Shown: positions 35,553 to 47,254 of the stretch, piece after piece | How the letters are laid out: every line of letters begins with the position of its first letter | Position numbering within the stretch: the first letter of the stretch is position 1 | Assembly (NCBI RefSeq): GCF_043380555.1 | Contig: NC_091758.1 | Coordinates: 14,845,247 to 14,909,246, forward strand | DNA: 64,000 nucleotides | Direction: 5' to 3' | Source of the DNA: Nothobranchius furzeri | Lineage: Eukaryota; Chordata; Actinopteri; Cyprinodontiformes; Nothobranchiidae | The notes under the pieces: generated by a model | What the model saw: the letters and a program-made list of their open reading frames with translations, nothing else | What the model was told of the DNA's origin: nothing | Database searches by the model: none | Program-made: the position numbers and the translations under genes

Positions 35553-37269
35553 CTACGTCTCTGAGGTTGGGGACGCGCCTGGAGACGTGGACACAGAAGA
35601 GTGGTCCGTGTCCTCCAGCTCCTTGGTGAAGCCGCAGCCAGCATCGGAGGAGGAGCGCGGATTGGAGGACGCGCCCTCGCGCTCACGTTTCTTCTGCTTC
35701 ATGCGTCTGTTCTGGAACCAGATCTTTACCTGGGTCTCGTTCAGCTCCAGCGTGGCGGCTATCTCCACGCGCCGCGCGCGCGTCAGGTACTTGCTGAAGT
35801 GAAACTCCTTCTCCAGCTCCGTCAGCTGCCGCGTGCTGAAGTTGGTGCGCATGGCGTTGTTGTGCGCGCCCGTCAGGCCGAAGTCCGACGCTTTGGCTGG
35901 AAGAAGAACAGACCAGATGTGTCATTCTGCAGATGTGATGAGTAACGTGCATGAAAACCGTGGAGCTAATGTCTGGTTAAATAAATTAATAAAGTGTTGA
36001 CTGATTCTGGATGACAAGTATCTGGATGTGGCACAGAACCACTGAGCCATGGTGACGTCATGGAGGAGGGGGCTCTAGTTTATTCACGCGCCGCCAGCTT
36101 TCAGAATGGAAAGAGGCTGCGTGCTGTCCTCTAGACTGAAAGTAACAGAGTAATGATAATTATTCCTTATCGGGATCTTTTTGTTTGCAGCTCTTCTGGA
36201 CCTCCTGGGCCCTCCCCAGAGCTCGGTTCTGAAGAGTAGGTCCACATCCTGCTTTACGAGGCCGTTCCTGTCTGTTTAGGTTGCCTGATGTTAAAAGCAG
36301 AAACCGAACTTCGCAGGTGGACATGCTTATTTATCTGTCGGAGGTTTGAATACATGTGTATTCGTTTCTCCGACCTTCTCGTTTTTAAATGCAGATATTT
36401 ACTCAGATCAGATTCTGCACAGCCTGACCTGCACCGGGAGTCAGCACTCAGACCCAAAGTCTCCTACCTGTCTTTGGTGGGTTCCTCTTCACCTTCATCC
36501 AGTCAAAGGTCTGCCCCTGTCCGCTCTGGTTCTCCTCGTGCCCCCTCTCTCGGTCCCGGGACACCGGAAGCTCTCCGTATCCTCCGGTGTGTGGGAGTCC
36601 CAAGAAGCCCACTGCGTCCAGACCCCCTCCGATGTGCTGCGAGTACTGGGAGCTGCTGAGAGCGCCCTGAGGGCCGCAGTAGGCCTCTGGGAGGGCGCTG
36701 TAGCAGGCGCCAGCAGCAGGAGCCGAGCTGGGGAAGGCCGGTTGATGGTAGTAGGTGGAGGGCACAGACTCATCCATGAAATACTGCGGTTGGATAGAAT
36801 TGGGAGGTCCCATAACGGAAACATAATCAGTGTTCGTAGCGCACGCCTGGCCCGCATAGCCCCCGGAGGTCCCGGACCTGCCGTTGGTGTAAGGAGACAG
36901 TAATCCACTCTGCGCGCTCTGGTTCTGCTGAAGGCCAGGGAGGGGGTGGAAGCCGCTGGATGGGTGCTGATGCTGCTCAAAATGATTCGACTGATGGTGC
37001 TGACTTGTTAGTCTGGACTCGTGCGTCCCTCCGGTGTCCGCTCCGGTGTTCCCGTACACCCCCCCATCTGTGATGTAACCGCTGTCCCCACCGGGTCCGT
37101 TACCCGCAAGAGAGGATCCGCTGAAGCCCGTGTGGAGCGAGCTGGGGGCATGGTGCTGATCCAGGGCAGCGTGGTGATGATGCAGATGATGGTGGTATCC
37201 AGGCTTGGGTGCAGAATAAGAACCGGACGCTGGTCGGTTACAGATGGAGTACTCCACAAACGAGTTCAT
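35553..37269 (-). CDS. hoxb1a: Hoxb1a homeodomain transcription factor (2 exons)
   Basis: Nuclear DNA-binding protein that specifies rhombomere 4 with PBX and MEIS/PREP partners. The exons are 37269-36468 and 35896-35553. The donor AAGACAG|gtagga and acceptor ttcttccag|CCAAAG give a phase-1 intron of 571 bp and a protein of 381 residues. It starts MNSFVEYSICNR, the conserved group-1 N-terminus, with a His-rich stretch at 26-33. The PBX-binding motif TFDWMKVKRNPPKT is at 254-267, ending at the exon junction. The homeodomain is at about 280-339 (ELEKEFHFSKYLTRARRVEI, then KIWFQNRRMKQKK). AATLELNETQVKIW and the STSPGASP tail fit HoxB1 rather than A1 or D1. Exon 1 is long: from memory most Hoxb1 proteins are about 300-320 residues, the extra being in the low-complexity middle. 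Nothing looks broken. The 'a' paralogue is inferred from linkage to hoxb2a. Confidence 0.96.
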
Positions 37270-37780
37270 GTTGTCCGCAGAGCGGAGGCCCGGCCAGCTG
37301 AGTCACTATCCTATTGTTCACAAGGATTCCGAATCCACACAAATCACAACCGGAAAGATAAAAAAACTTACTAAAAATACGTTTAGAGCAGTCTTACTCA
37401 GCTAAATTAAACTTCAATGAAATAAGAAGATCTCAAGAAAAAGTCAGATTCTTAAAATCAGAATAGAAAGGAGAGAAACCATATTCCCAAAGTCCAGGAA
37501 CACGCGTGGATAATGTCCTCTGGTGCGTGAACGGGCCTTGCGGGTTCCAAAAGGCCCACGCGACACGACCTGAGTCACCTCTCCACCTGGATACGTCTTC
37601 AGTCAGTCTGCAGCCATCCCGGCTCTCCAAAACTCCGATTTTCGTTATTTCTCCCAACTCTCTCGCTTCTTCTTCTTTGTGTCACTTCCTTTCCTCATCT
37701 TTCCTTCTCATCTACCTCAGTGGAGGGTCACGTGGCTCGTCGCCTAGGGTGACCACGAAGTTGTCAGCTGGTCACAGGAT

Positions 37781-37885
<105 letters not shown>

Positions 37886-37965
37886 AGGAGTAAGAGTGGG
37901 GGTTCGTTCCTTTTCGGTCCAGGACTAGAGTTTACGCGCGCGCGTTCTAGTAATGGCGCACGCGC

Positions 37966-38052
37966 CTCATCCATCACTCTCCGTGACATTAGCACGACAA
38001 AGAGGCTTCAATCAAACCGGCCCATCAATCTGATATCAGCTCGGATCTGTCA
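37966..38052 (-). promoter_or_regulatory. Putative Hoxb1 autoregulatory element (b1-ARE-like)
   Basis: In hoxb1a sense, sites lie in this order: MEIS/PREP-type (CTGTCA on the opposite strand, 38047-38052), AGATTGATGGG (38031-38021), TGATTGAAG (38014-38006), CTTTGTCGTGCTAAT (38002-37988) and TGATGGATG (37976-37968). The last two are the arrangement remembered from the mouse Hoxb1 element: a SOX/OCT composite site next to repeat 3, TGATGGATGG, bound by HOX-PBX. The others are plausible HOX-PBX sites (TGATNNAT type). It lies 700-760 bp upstream of the hoxb1a ATG. Function (maintaining hoxb1a in rhombomere 4) is inferred from the known vertebrate element. Confidence 0.75.
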
Positions 38053-38159
38053 GAGCAAAGAGAGAGGAACAGAATAAAAGGAACCGGTTCGCAGACCTCC
38101 TCCAAGCCAAACGCTCCAAAAGCCTCAGAACCTTCAGAGACAGCAGTTCAGGGTTGGTT

Positions 38160-38187
38160 CGTTCGGGTTCGGGTTCGGGTTCGGGTT
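38160..38187. repeat. Short GGGTTC repeat
   Basis: Four to five copies of GGGTTC (telomere-like variant) ending in GGGTTAGC. Confidence 0.8.
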
Positions 38188-38328
38188 AGCTACAGAAAAC
38201 TCTAAAGTCTAGTGGAGTCAGTCACTGCTACAGCCTCACAGATCAGAGAATAATCTGACTTTTAACTGGTAGACTAGTTTAGCTCAAGAAATGTTTATTT
38301 ATAATTTACCAGACAGAAACATAATAAT
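38188..38328. other. Upstream hoxb1a flank, nothing recognised
   Basis: Unique sequence, no further site cluster noticed. Confidence 0.4.
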
Positions 38329-38384
38329 AATACTACTACTAATAATATAATAATAATAATAGTAATAATAACAACAACAACAAC

Positions 38385-38416
<32 letters not shown>

Positions 38417-38509
38417 TAATAATAGCAACAGCAACTATGTACTGAAGACAGAACAACAAAATAAATATAAACATATGTATACCTATAACCCCCCCCCCCC
38501 CCCCCCCCC
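38329..38509. repeat. (AAT)n/(AAC)n microsatellite and poly-C
   Basis: AAT and AAC trinucleotides at 38329-38415, then a C run of about 19-20 bases at 38490-38509 followed by AAATA repeats. Confidence 0.9.
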
Positions 38510-39046
38510 AAATAAATAAATAAATAAATGCACACGTAGAGCTTTATTTAAAAGACAGATGGAGGTAAACATAAACTCTGGAGTTTAGAGGTGAGTTTAA
38601 CATCCAGGAGAACCAAACTCAGCATCTTTATTGGGATGAATGACTGACGACTGTGGGATTATTTACAGGTTTTATGTTATTTTCATACGGAGCTAAATGA
38701 AAGTGACGTTGCTATCACCTGAACAAGTCATAAATTGTAATTGAGTGAAGTCATCATGTAAATATGTTTTATACTTGATTTAATGTTAAATCTGTGTGTT
38801 TGTGAGACTACAGTCATTTCAGTGGGCAATAAGATAAAAAGTCCAGTAGAAATCCTGTTTACTCACAAACCAAATAAAAGTAACAAATTAAAAAACATTA
38901 TTTTGTCCACCTTTTGGTGAATTTTGTTTTCTTTACCTTCTGTCAACCTCTCTGTTGGATTATTGCTGTAAGGATAATTGATTTGACTTTATCTTCTATT
39001 TACACGTTTCCCCTCCAAACCGTTCCTATCAGGAAGAGCCCAATGC

Positions 39047-39049
<3 letters not shown>
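38510..39049. other. AT-rich intergenic DNA
   Basis: No gene or known repeat recognised. Confidence 0.4.

Positions 39050-39092
<43 letters not shown>
39050..39092. repeat. (GT)n microsatellite
   Basis: About 21 GT units. Confidence 0.95.
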
Positions 39093-39094
<2 letters not shown>

Positions 39095-40851
39095 ATTGAA
39101 TGACTGAGCTGATCTGTTACAGCAATGAAGTTAAGCTCGACAGGAAGCCTTCTGGTTAGCTGAACCCTGCCAGTCCAACAGGACAGGAAGCTGGGACAAA
39201 AGAAAGGACAGTCTGTCTCCCTGCACACATAAGCAGAGCCCTGACTCCACACAGCTCAACCTTCTAGAAAAAGTTTTGCTTTTTTCTGTAACAGTAAGGC
39301 ATTCTGTGCACCTTTTTCCTTGTCGTTGTTAAAAGTCAAATGTAAAATGTTTCTATGGAAATGCTCAGATTTTAATTTCACAACTATTAGAGTCTTCATT
39401 TTTCTACGGATTGTCGGGACTTGACAGCAAACTTGCTGCTGCTCTGCTGCCTGGACAGAATCAGGACAAAGAGTGTGGGCGAACGACAAGGAGGGAGGTT
39501 AATTATTAGAGAGAGAGAATAAAGATGCCAAACGAGTGGGCAGGAAAGCTGCAGGAACAGACCAGAACAAGAAGATTAAAGGACACCCACACTCCTGTCT
39601 GAGTGCTGCACAGACACCAGGAGCAGGAGGTCACGAGGTCAGCATTCCTCAGGTCGTGATGTAGTTCTGTACTGTAGATTCCCCACAGTTGTGTCTGTGC
39701 AGACATTGTAAACTTACCAACATTATATTTGTAAAAAATACATTCACAAGATCTCATTAACACAGCAAATAATCAGAACTCTGTATGAGAGTTATGACTG
39801 TGTATGAACCCGATGGACCAAGCCCTCACAAACTTCCAGAAACAAAGTCGTGCCAAAAAACTGCAAAGCTGCACGGGTGCATAAAGAGAAGCGCTCATCT
39901 AAATGATAGACAACATTTTCTACCTGAACAATACCCAACTCAGGCAACAAACTGCTAAATGAAAAGGGCACGAAACTGTGCAAAAAGACACTAAATACAC
40001 ATATTGAGAAATGAACAGTAAAACTTCAGAGAGTCATTTTTGGGGGGGTTAAAGAAAATGGCCGTCTCCTGCTGTTTGCGTCTTGCAGGATGGGCCTCCA
40101 GCATGAGCATGTTAACTGAAAACCAGCAGATCAGAGGCAGATGTCAGCATATCAGTGAAGGATACAGAGCACAGCTCCACATCCTGCCTTTTTCTTCTCC
40201 AACTACCTTCTTGTTCCTGAAACAGGAGCACCAGAGCTTTTCCCCACACAGATGAACTCACAAGGCATTCATTTATACTGGAGACCCACGCAGATGTGCT
40301 GGAAAGAACCAGTGAACCTTCAATAACAATGTTGGAACAGGTGAAGTACTACAACATTTCTGGAACCTTTACCATTAAAGAGAAAACACCATCTATAAAT
40401 ATAAGGTCCAAATAAAATGTGACTATAGTAAGACGATGTGGCAGAAACCCAAAAGTTTCCATCTAAATAATATTAAATGTAAAAATCAACACAAGGCTGA
40501 TTTATGTTGTGTCTCTCAGTGAGCAGCTGTGATCAGCAGCACCACGGAGATGTATCAGTGTCCCCACCTGGTGAAACATTCAAACCAGGATGGATATCTG
40601 TCATATTTACTACCTAAAACTGATGTTTTAAATCATTCTAAGAAGTTACCCTCAACCTGCTGCTCATCTGAAATGTTAAACAGATTTAGAGATGTCTAGA
40701 GAAAACATCCTGTCTGCCTGATGAGTGTTCAGAGGGATTTTTAAGCATTTAGGATTTCTCAAACTTAAATCCTAAAGCAGTTGCTAACATGTCCGTTCCA
40801 AGTTCTGGTGTTTCTTGGGTCAAAAAAAGGGACCAAAATGCTCAACCAAGA
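39093..40851. other. hoxb1a-hoxb2a intergenic DNA, nothing recognised
   Basis: Only short chance frames without similarity. Conserved non-coding elements may exist here, but comparison would be needed to see them. Confidence 0.4.
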
Positions 40852-43525
40852 TGGTCCATCCACATGCTACATTATGATGCTCCACCATGATTCTCTACCA
40901 AAGAAGCTCCACCAAGATGCTCCACCATGATGTTCCACCAAGATGCCCCAACAAGATTCTCCAACCATGAGGCTCCACCTATTATCTCCACCAAGATGCT
41001 CCACCATGATGCTCCACCAAGATGCTCCACCATGATACTCCACCATGATTCTCTACCATAGAAGCTCCACCAAGATGATCCATTTAGATGCTCCACCAAG
41101 ATGATCCACCATGATGCTCTTCCATGATGCTCCACCATCATGCTCCACCGAGATGTTCCACAAAGGTGCTCCACCATGATACTCCAACAAGATTTTCCAC
41201 CAAAATTCTCTACCATGATGTTCCACAATGATGCTCCACCAAGATTCTCCACCTTGATGCTCCACAATTATGCTCCACCAAGATTCTCCAGCAAGATGAT
41301 CCACCGTGATGCTCCACCATGATTTTCCACCAAAATTCTCCACGATGATGCTCCACAATGATGCTCCACCAAGATTCTCGACCATGATGCTCCACCAAGA
41401 TTCTCGACCATGATGCTCCACCAAGATTCTCCACCTTGATGCTCCACAATGATGCTCCACCACGATTCTCCACCGAAATGCTCCACCAAGATGCTCCACC
41501 ATGATGGTCCACCAAGATTCTCCACCAAGGTGCTCCACCATGATGCTCCACCAAGATTCCCCACCAAGATGATCTACCATGATGTTCCACCAAGATGCTC
41601 CACCATGATGCTCCACCAAGATTTTCCACCAAGATTCTCCCACATGATGCTCCACCAAGATGCTCCGCCATGATACTCCACCAAGATTCTCCAGGATGAT
41701 GCTCCACAATGTTGCTCCACCAAGATTCTGCATCGAGATGCTCCACAATGATGCTCCACAAAGATTCTCGACCATGATGCTCCACCGAAATGCTCCACCA
41801 AGATGCTCCACCATGATGCTCCACCAGGATTCTGCATCGAGATGCTCCACCATGATGCTCCACCAAGATTCTCGACCATGATGCTCCACCAAGATTCCCC
41901 GCCAAGATGCTCCACCAAGATGATCCACCATGATGTTCCACCAAGATTCTCCACGATGATGCTCCACAAAGATGCTCCACCAAGATTCTCGACCATGATG
42001 CTCCACCAAGATTTTCCACCTTGATGCTCCACAATTATGCTCCACCAAGATTCTCCAGCAAGATGATCCACCGTGATGCTCCACCATGATGCTCCATCAA
42101 AATTCTCCACGATGATGCTCCACAATGATGCTCCACCAAGATTCTCGACCATGATGCTCCACCAAGATTCCCCACCAAGATGCTCCACCAAGATGATCCA
42201 CCATGATGTTCCACCAAGATTCTCCACGATGATGCTCCACAACGATGCTCCACCAAGATTCTCGACCATGATGCTCAACCAAGATTCTCCACCTTGATGC
42301 TCCACAATGATGCTCCACCAAGATTCCCCACCAAGATGCTCCACCAAGATGATCCACCATGATGTTCCACCAAGATGCTCCACCATGATGCTCCACCATA
42401 ATGCTCCACTGAGATGTTCCACCAAGGTGCTCCACCATGATGGTCCAACCATGGTGCTCCAACATGATGCTCCAACAAGATTCTCCAGGATGATGCTCCA
42501 AATGATGCTTCACCAAGATTCTCGACCATGATGCTCCACCAAAATGCTTCACCGAGATTCCCCACCAAAATTCTCCACCATGATACTCCACCATGATGCT
42601 CCACAATGATGCTCCACCAAGATTCTCGACCATGATGCTCCACCAAAATGCTTCACCAAGATTCCCCACCAAAATTCTCCACTATGATGCTCCACCATGA
42701 TGCTTCACCATGATGCGCCAGCTTGATGCTCCTCCACAATACTCCACCAAGATTCTCCACCATGATGCTCCACCAAGATGCTCCAGTATCTTGCTCCACC
42801 ATGATGCTCCACCAAGATTTCCCACCAAGATTCTCTACCTTGATGCTCCCCCATGATGCTCTGCCATGATACTTCACCACGATTCTCCACCCTTATGCTC
42901 CACCATCTTGCTCCACCATGATGCTTCACCATGATGCTCTGCCATGATACTTCACCAAGATTCTGCACCATGATGCTCCACCATGGTGCTCCACCAAGAT
43001 GCTCCACCATCTTGCTCCACCATGATGCTCCACCAACATTCTCCACCATGATGCTCCACCAAGATGCTTCACCAAGATTCCCCACCAAGATTCTCTGCCA
43101 TGACACTCTACCCTGATGCTCCACCATCATGCTTCACCATGATGCTCCACCAGGATGCTCCAGCTTGATGCTCCTCCACAATACTCCACCAAGATGCTCC
43201 ACCATGATTCTCCACCATGATTCCCCATCAAGATTTTTCACCATGATGCTCCACCAAAATTCTCCACCATGATGCCCCATCAAGATTTTCCACCATGATG
43301 CTCCATCAAGATTCTCCACCATGATGCTCCACCAAGATGCTTCACCAAGATTCCCCACCGATGCTCCACCATGATGCTCCAACTTGATGCTCCTCCACAA
43401 TACTCCACCAAGATGCTCCACCAAAATTCTCCACCACGATTCCCCATCAAGATTTTCCACCAAGATTATCCTCCATGATGCTTCACCAAGATGCTCCACT
43501 ATGATGCTCTACCAAGATGCTCCAT
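40852..43525. repeat. Large minisatellite, 13-bp unit, about 200 copies
   Basis: The unit ATGCTCCACCAAG and its common variant ATGCTCCACCATG (also ATTCTCCACCAAG) repeat over 2.7 kb. Three units (39 bp) code for 13 residues. On the minus strand this gives long open frames of repeating MVEHHGGASWWSI-like peptide in all three frames, because 13 is one more than a multiple of three. The frames have no splice sites, promoter or similarity to a protein I know, so I treat them as a by-product of the repeat. Longer 39- and 26-bp patterns mix AAG, ATG and TTC variants. Confidence 0.97.
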
Positions 43526-44486
43526 CATGGATATTTGTTGTGTTGGTGTCAGGTTTCCTGCTTTTTGGCCTGTGGCCCAAAATTTATAAATACATCTGAT
43601 TACTTTATGGTTAACTGACTTACCGGAAAATTAATGAGCTGTTGAGGAATATTGGCTCAATCCCGGAGCTCAGGGATGGATTACACCGCTCTGTGAACGT
43701 ACAAACTTATATAATCGTCGAGATGAGTCGTAAGCTTGGAACTTTGGCTGAGATTCAGACTCTGGCACAGAAGGCGGATTCGATCAAGGAGCGAGTTGAC
43801 GAGTTAGCACGGATTGGGATTGATTAACTACACCATTATTGGATTCAGAGGGGTTGAGGACCACCAGAACTTTAAGACAGAGAGAAAATGATCTGTCTGG
43901 CCCCAAAACAAGTTCTTATCTGAATATGGTGCCCTTGAGCCCGTGAGGCTGAAGTGATTACTCCCCCTCAGAAGAAATGTGGAATGCTGCCATCGCCATG
44001 GTAACTTTGTCTACCTATCCCAGCCTGGGCGGGACTGTGACCAGTGAAGGCCGTTGAATCGTTCCTGGAGTCACTGTGCTCTCTAAATCCAACGACCTCC
44101 CCTCTTGTCCAGACTGAGGTGACGTGCGCTGCTTATCGCAGCCCACATGCACTGACGTGTGGAGAGTCCCCAATCCTACCTCCCCACCTAGTGGACGCTA
44201 TGTTGTGTAATGTCTGAAGTCTGTTGCGTTTCTGTCTGAGGTGTTTTTTGCATAACAAAGTTGCCCTCCCTGTGGAGGGTAACTCTGAAGTGCCTTTTTT
44301 TCCTCCACCTGAACCAATCCTCATTTAACCCTCTTATCTCTATTAAGGTAGCGCGACTCGGGTTGTGAATGACCACAGTCACCAATTCTTGTCATGTGTT
44401 TATGCCTATGTATGGCTGATCTCAGAATTGTGTGTACTAAAACTCTCATTTCCCTCTGGGATTAATAAAGTATCTTTGAATTGAAT
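43526..44486 (+). mobile_element. Retroposon inserted in the 13-bp array
   Basis: About 960 bp of non-satellite sequence ending in CTCTGGGATTAATAAAGTAT and a TTGAATTGAAT tail, the hallmark of target-primed retroposition. Array units resume immediately after it. The left part has a short frame (43642-43827, ending ERVDELARIGID) of unknown origin. The family was not identified; the same tail lies at 29935-29985. Confidence 0.65.
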
Positions 44487-44555
44487 GATACTCCACCACG
44501 ATGCTCCACCAAGATTCTCCACCATGATGGTCCACCATGATGCTCCACCTTGATG
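44487..44555. repeat. Island of the 13-bp array
   Basis: Five units (GATACTCCACCACGATGCTC onward) stranded between two insertions. Confidence 0.9.
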
Positions 44556-45459
44556 ACCATAAGCTCTGTTGGAAGCCACACATTACTTATGTTGGGGGAA
44601 ATTGGCATGGGTCGTTGCCCTCCTGGAGAAAGCAAAGAAGATGTTGGATCAGAAAGCCCTGCACATATTATACTGTGCTTTACTACTGCCATATATGAGT
44701 TACTGTGTAGAGGTCTGGGGAAACATACAAAAGTAACATACAGACGATAAATATAATACAGAAAAAGGCCATTAGACTAATAAATAATGTGGGGTACAGG
44801 GACCATACAAATGCACTCTGTGTCGAAATGCAAGCTATCAAATTCCAAGACTTGGTGAAGCTCAAAACAGCACCAATAATGTATAAAGTAAGAAATAAAT
44901 TGCTTCCAAAAGAAATCTGTTTATTGTTCAAAGAAAGAGGAGGTGGGTATAACTTAAGAGGGAAATGGAAGTTAAAAATACAAAGTGCTAGAACAGCTTT
45001 AAAAACGATGTCAAACGCAATTGCAGGAGTTACATTATGGAACAGTCTAACAGAAGAGATGAAAGAAAGTAAAAACATAAACCAGTTTAAAGTAAAATAT
45101 TCAAAACTAATTTTAAAAAAGTATAAGAATGAAGAAAACAGGACGGCTGGTTATGCTGTTGTGCTTCTTTTTCACTGTTTTTTGGTTTGTTTGGTTTTTC
45201 TTTTTTTCTCCATAACTGGTGAATCAGCTAATTTACACATTCTCTGTTTTCCATATGTTGTTTGTTTATATATATATATATTTGTCATATGTTGTTTGTT
45301 TAATTTAAGATTGAAAGAAAATTAAATGAATAAGAGGTAAAACTTGGGGGTAGGGACAAATAAGTAAATACTCCTGCCTACTCCTTTTCAAACAAATAAT
45401 GGAATTATATTTTGTAATGATACACGTGTGAAATGTTTGAAATAAAAATGAACTGAACT
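44556..45459 (+). mobile_element. L2/CR1-group LINE 3' fragment inserted in the array
   Basis: The translation around 44640-45140 is the C-terminal part of a jockey-superfamily ORF2 (VEVWGNTYKSN after a frame change, IQKKAIRLINNVGYRDHTNA, LVKLKTAPIMYKVRNKLLP, GVTLWNSLTEEMKESKNINQ). A 3' UTR follows, ending AAATAAAAATGAACTGAACTG. It is 5'-truncated with one frame change near 44700. Array units resume at 45460. Confidence 0.8.
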
Positions 45460-45506
45460 GATTCTCCACCATGATGCTCCACCAAGATTCTTTACCATGA
45501 TACTCC
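45460..45506. repeat. Island of the 13-bp array
   Basis: ATTCTCCACCATGATGCTCC through GATACTCC; its last four bases CTCC are the target duplicated by the next insertion. Confidence 0.9.
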
Positions 45507-46760
45507 TGTAGCATCATAAATGTCCTGTTTTTTACCTAAAGGTCATGATCTGCTGCGTCTGCTCGAGCAGAGACATAAAGTCTCTGACAGCCTAATCTAC
45601 ACGACATAGTGGCCAAGGTCTTTCATGCACTCTGCTCATCTGAACTGCTTCACCTCTGTTTCAGCCAGGTTTCAGCTCAATACGAAGACGAAGAACTCTC
45701 TTGATAAACACATAACAACTTTGTTATTACCAATAATAATGTGAGCCCAATGTTCAATCAATCTGTGAAATGACAATGTTATTACTTGATATTATAATCC
45801 TGTGATTAGTGGTATTTTACAAGTAATTATAATCCTGAACATTTGCACTAGACACTGATGACACGTAATGCTAAAGTCACACGACACATTTCCTTTTGTC
45901 TGATCCAATCAGAACCTTCATTTCTGGCCAGGCGTGGTTTTCTGTGGTGTTTGCATAAACCCTCTTCTACGTGTCACATTCTGATTCGCCCATAAACCAA
46001 AATATGACAGTTAATAAAACTATCCCACGCCACCTTTTCTTTAGTTCAAGCGTTCTAGAGAAGTCTCGGACAGGCCAACCGGACTTCCTCTTCAGCTATA
46101 AAGAACCACAGACAAGCTGGATAAAACCTGTTGCAAGTTACACCTGACCGCAACGGTTCCTTCAGAACAAAAGCTGAACCTCACGACCCCTTCAGGGTCT
46201 CGGAGATGCCAGTGATAACCTGTCTTGACCTGGAAGCATTCCAAGACTAGTTTGGTCGGCACCGCTGCTTTTCTACCGGCTTCGGTACGAAGGAGGGTCC
46301 AAGAGGACCTCGGCAGTCTGGATCTAACAGAGGCTTCCCCTGGGGCACGTTGACCGACAGATGGTGTTTCATGTGTGTTATAAATCTCCTACTAAAGTTT
46401 AGAGCGAAACATTCACTCCCACTCAGAACTAAATGCTTCTCCGGATCCGCTGGTTCTGAATAAAACTCCACACACACACCACCATCATTCATCACGTCTC
46501 ACTCCACCTTAGTCCATCAGTACACAGAGTGCTAAATTTAGTCTTGTTTAAATTGTGTAGAAATAAATCTGTTATCTATTATAAACCTGACTCTCTCTCT
46601 TTCCTTGGAGTTAATACGAAGTGTCGCTTAATCCCTGCAATAAAGAGTTCTGATCTTCTGGTTAAAATAGTCAAAGATCCATCAGATTGATATTTCATAT
46701 TTCTATGGAATCTCACATTTTATGGTTCATAAGTAAGATGTAAACTACCCAATCTTTACA
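45507..46760 (+). mobile_element. Solo LTR-like element (endogenous retrovirus type)
   Basis: 1254 bp starting TGTAGCATCA and ending AATCTTTACA (TG...CA), flanked by CTCC at 45503-45506 and 46761-46764. Removing the element and one CTCC restores a correct satellite unit (GATACTCC then ACCAAGATT). A TATA box (CTATAAAG) lies at 46097 and AATAAA hexamers at 46562 and 46639, consistent with a plus-strand LTR. No gag, pol or env sequence is present, so it would be a solo LTR left by recombination. The retroviral class is unknown. Confidence 0.7.
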
Positions 46761-46793
46761 CTCCACCAAGATTTTCCACCATGATGCTCTACT
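46761..46793. repeat. Last island of the 13-bp array
   Basis: CTCCACCAAGATTTTCCACC ATGATGCTCTACTT: two and a half units, the right edge of the original array. Confidence 0.85.
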
Positions 46794-47254
46794 TGTTCGT
46801 CTAACAGGGTAGGTGGTGCCACGGCCTACAGGCTAACCTTCATCAGCTCAACATCAGTAGCTACTGACGCAGCTTGGTCAGATGCTGCAGAATGAGAAAC
46901 CCTGATGTTTTTCTGTCCATCTGCATTTTCGGTGTTTATTAATGTTTATTATTGTATGCAGCCGTGAACTGGGACCTAATGCATACCGTGGCCTGAAGGG
47001 GAAAAAGCCGAAATAGAAAGTAGTTGGTTTTGAAGGCAGCTTATCATGTAGCTGTCTTTACCAGCATATTGAACATGTCGTATGCACACATTACAAGTGG
47101 CTCTTACATTGCTGTTTCTGTCCACTTTAAAATACCACCAAGCTGAAGACATTTTAGCTCTCCATTGGAGACATGTTAGCTCTGCATTAGCCTACTAGCT
47201 AACAGCTGCATGTTTTGGTGTCTGAATCCTCGCCTGCCATAAATTGTGTGAGGT
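46794..47254. other. Intergenic, nothing recognised
   Basis: No gene; a possible transposon-derived stretch without definable ends. Confidence 0.4.

Noticed and set aside
41053..42087. A 344-codon minus-strand reading frame as a gene.
   Set aside because: It is the translation of the 13-bp satellite; all frames give the same repeat, and there is no promoter, splice site or similarity.
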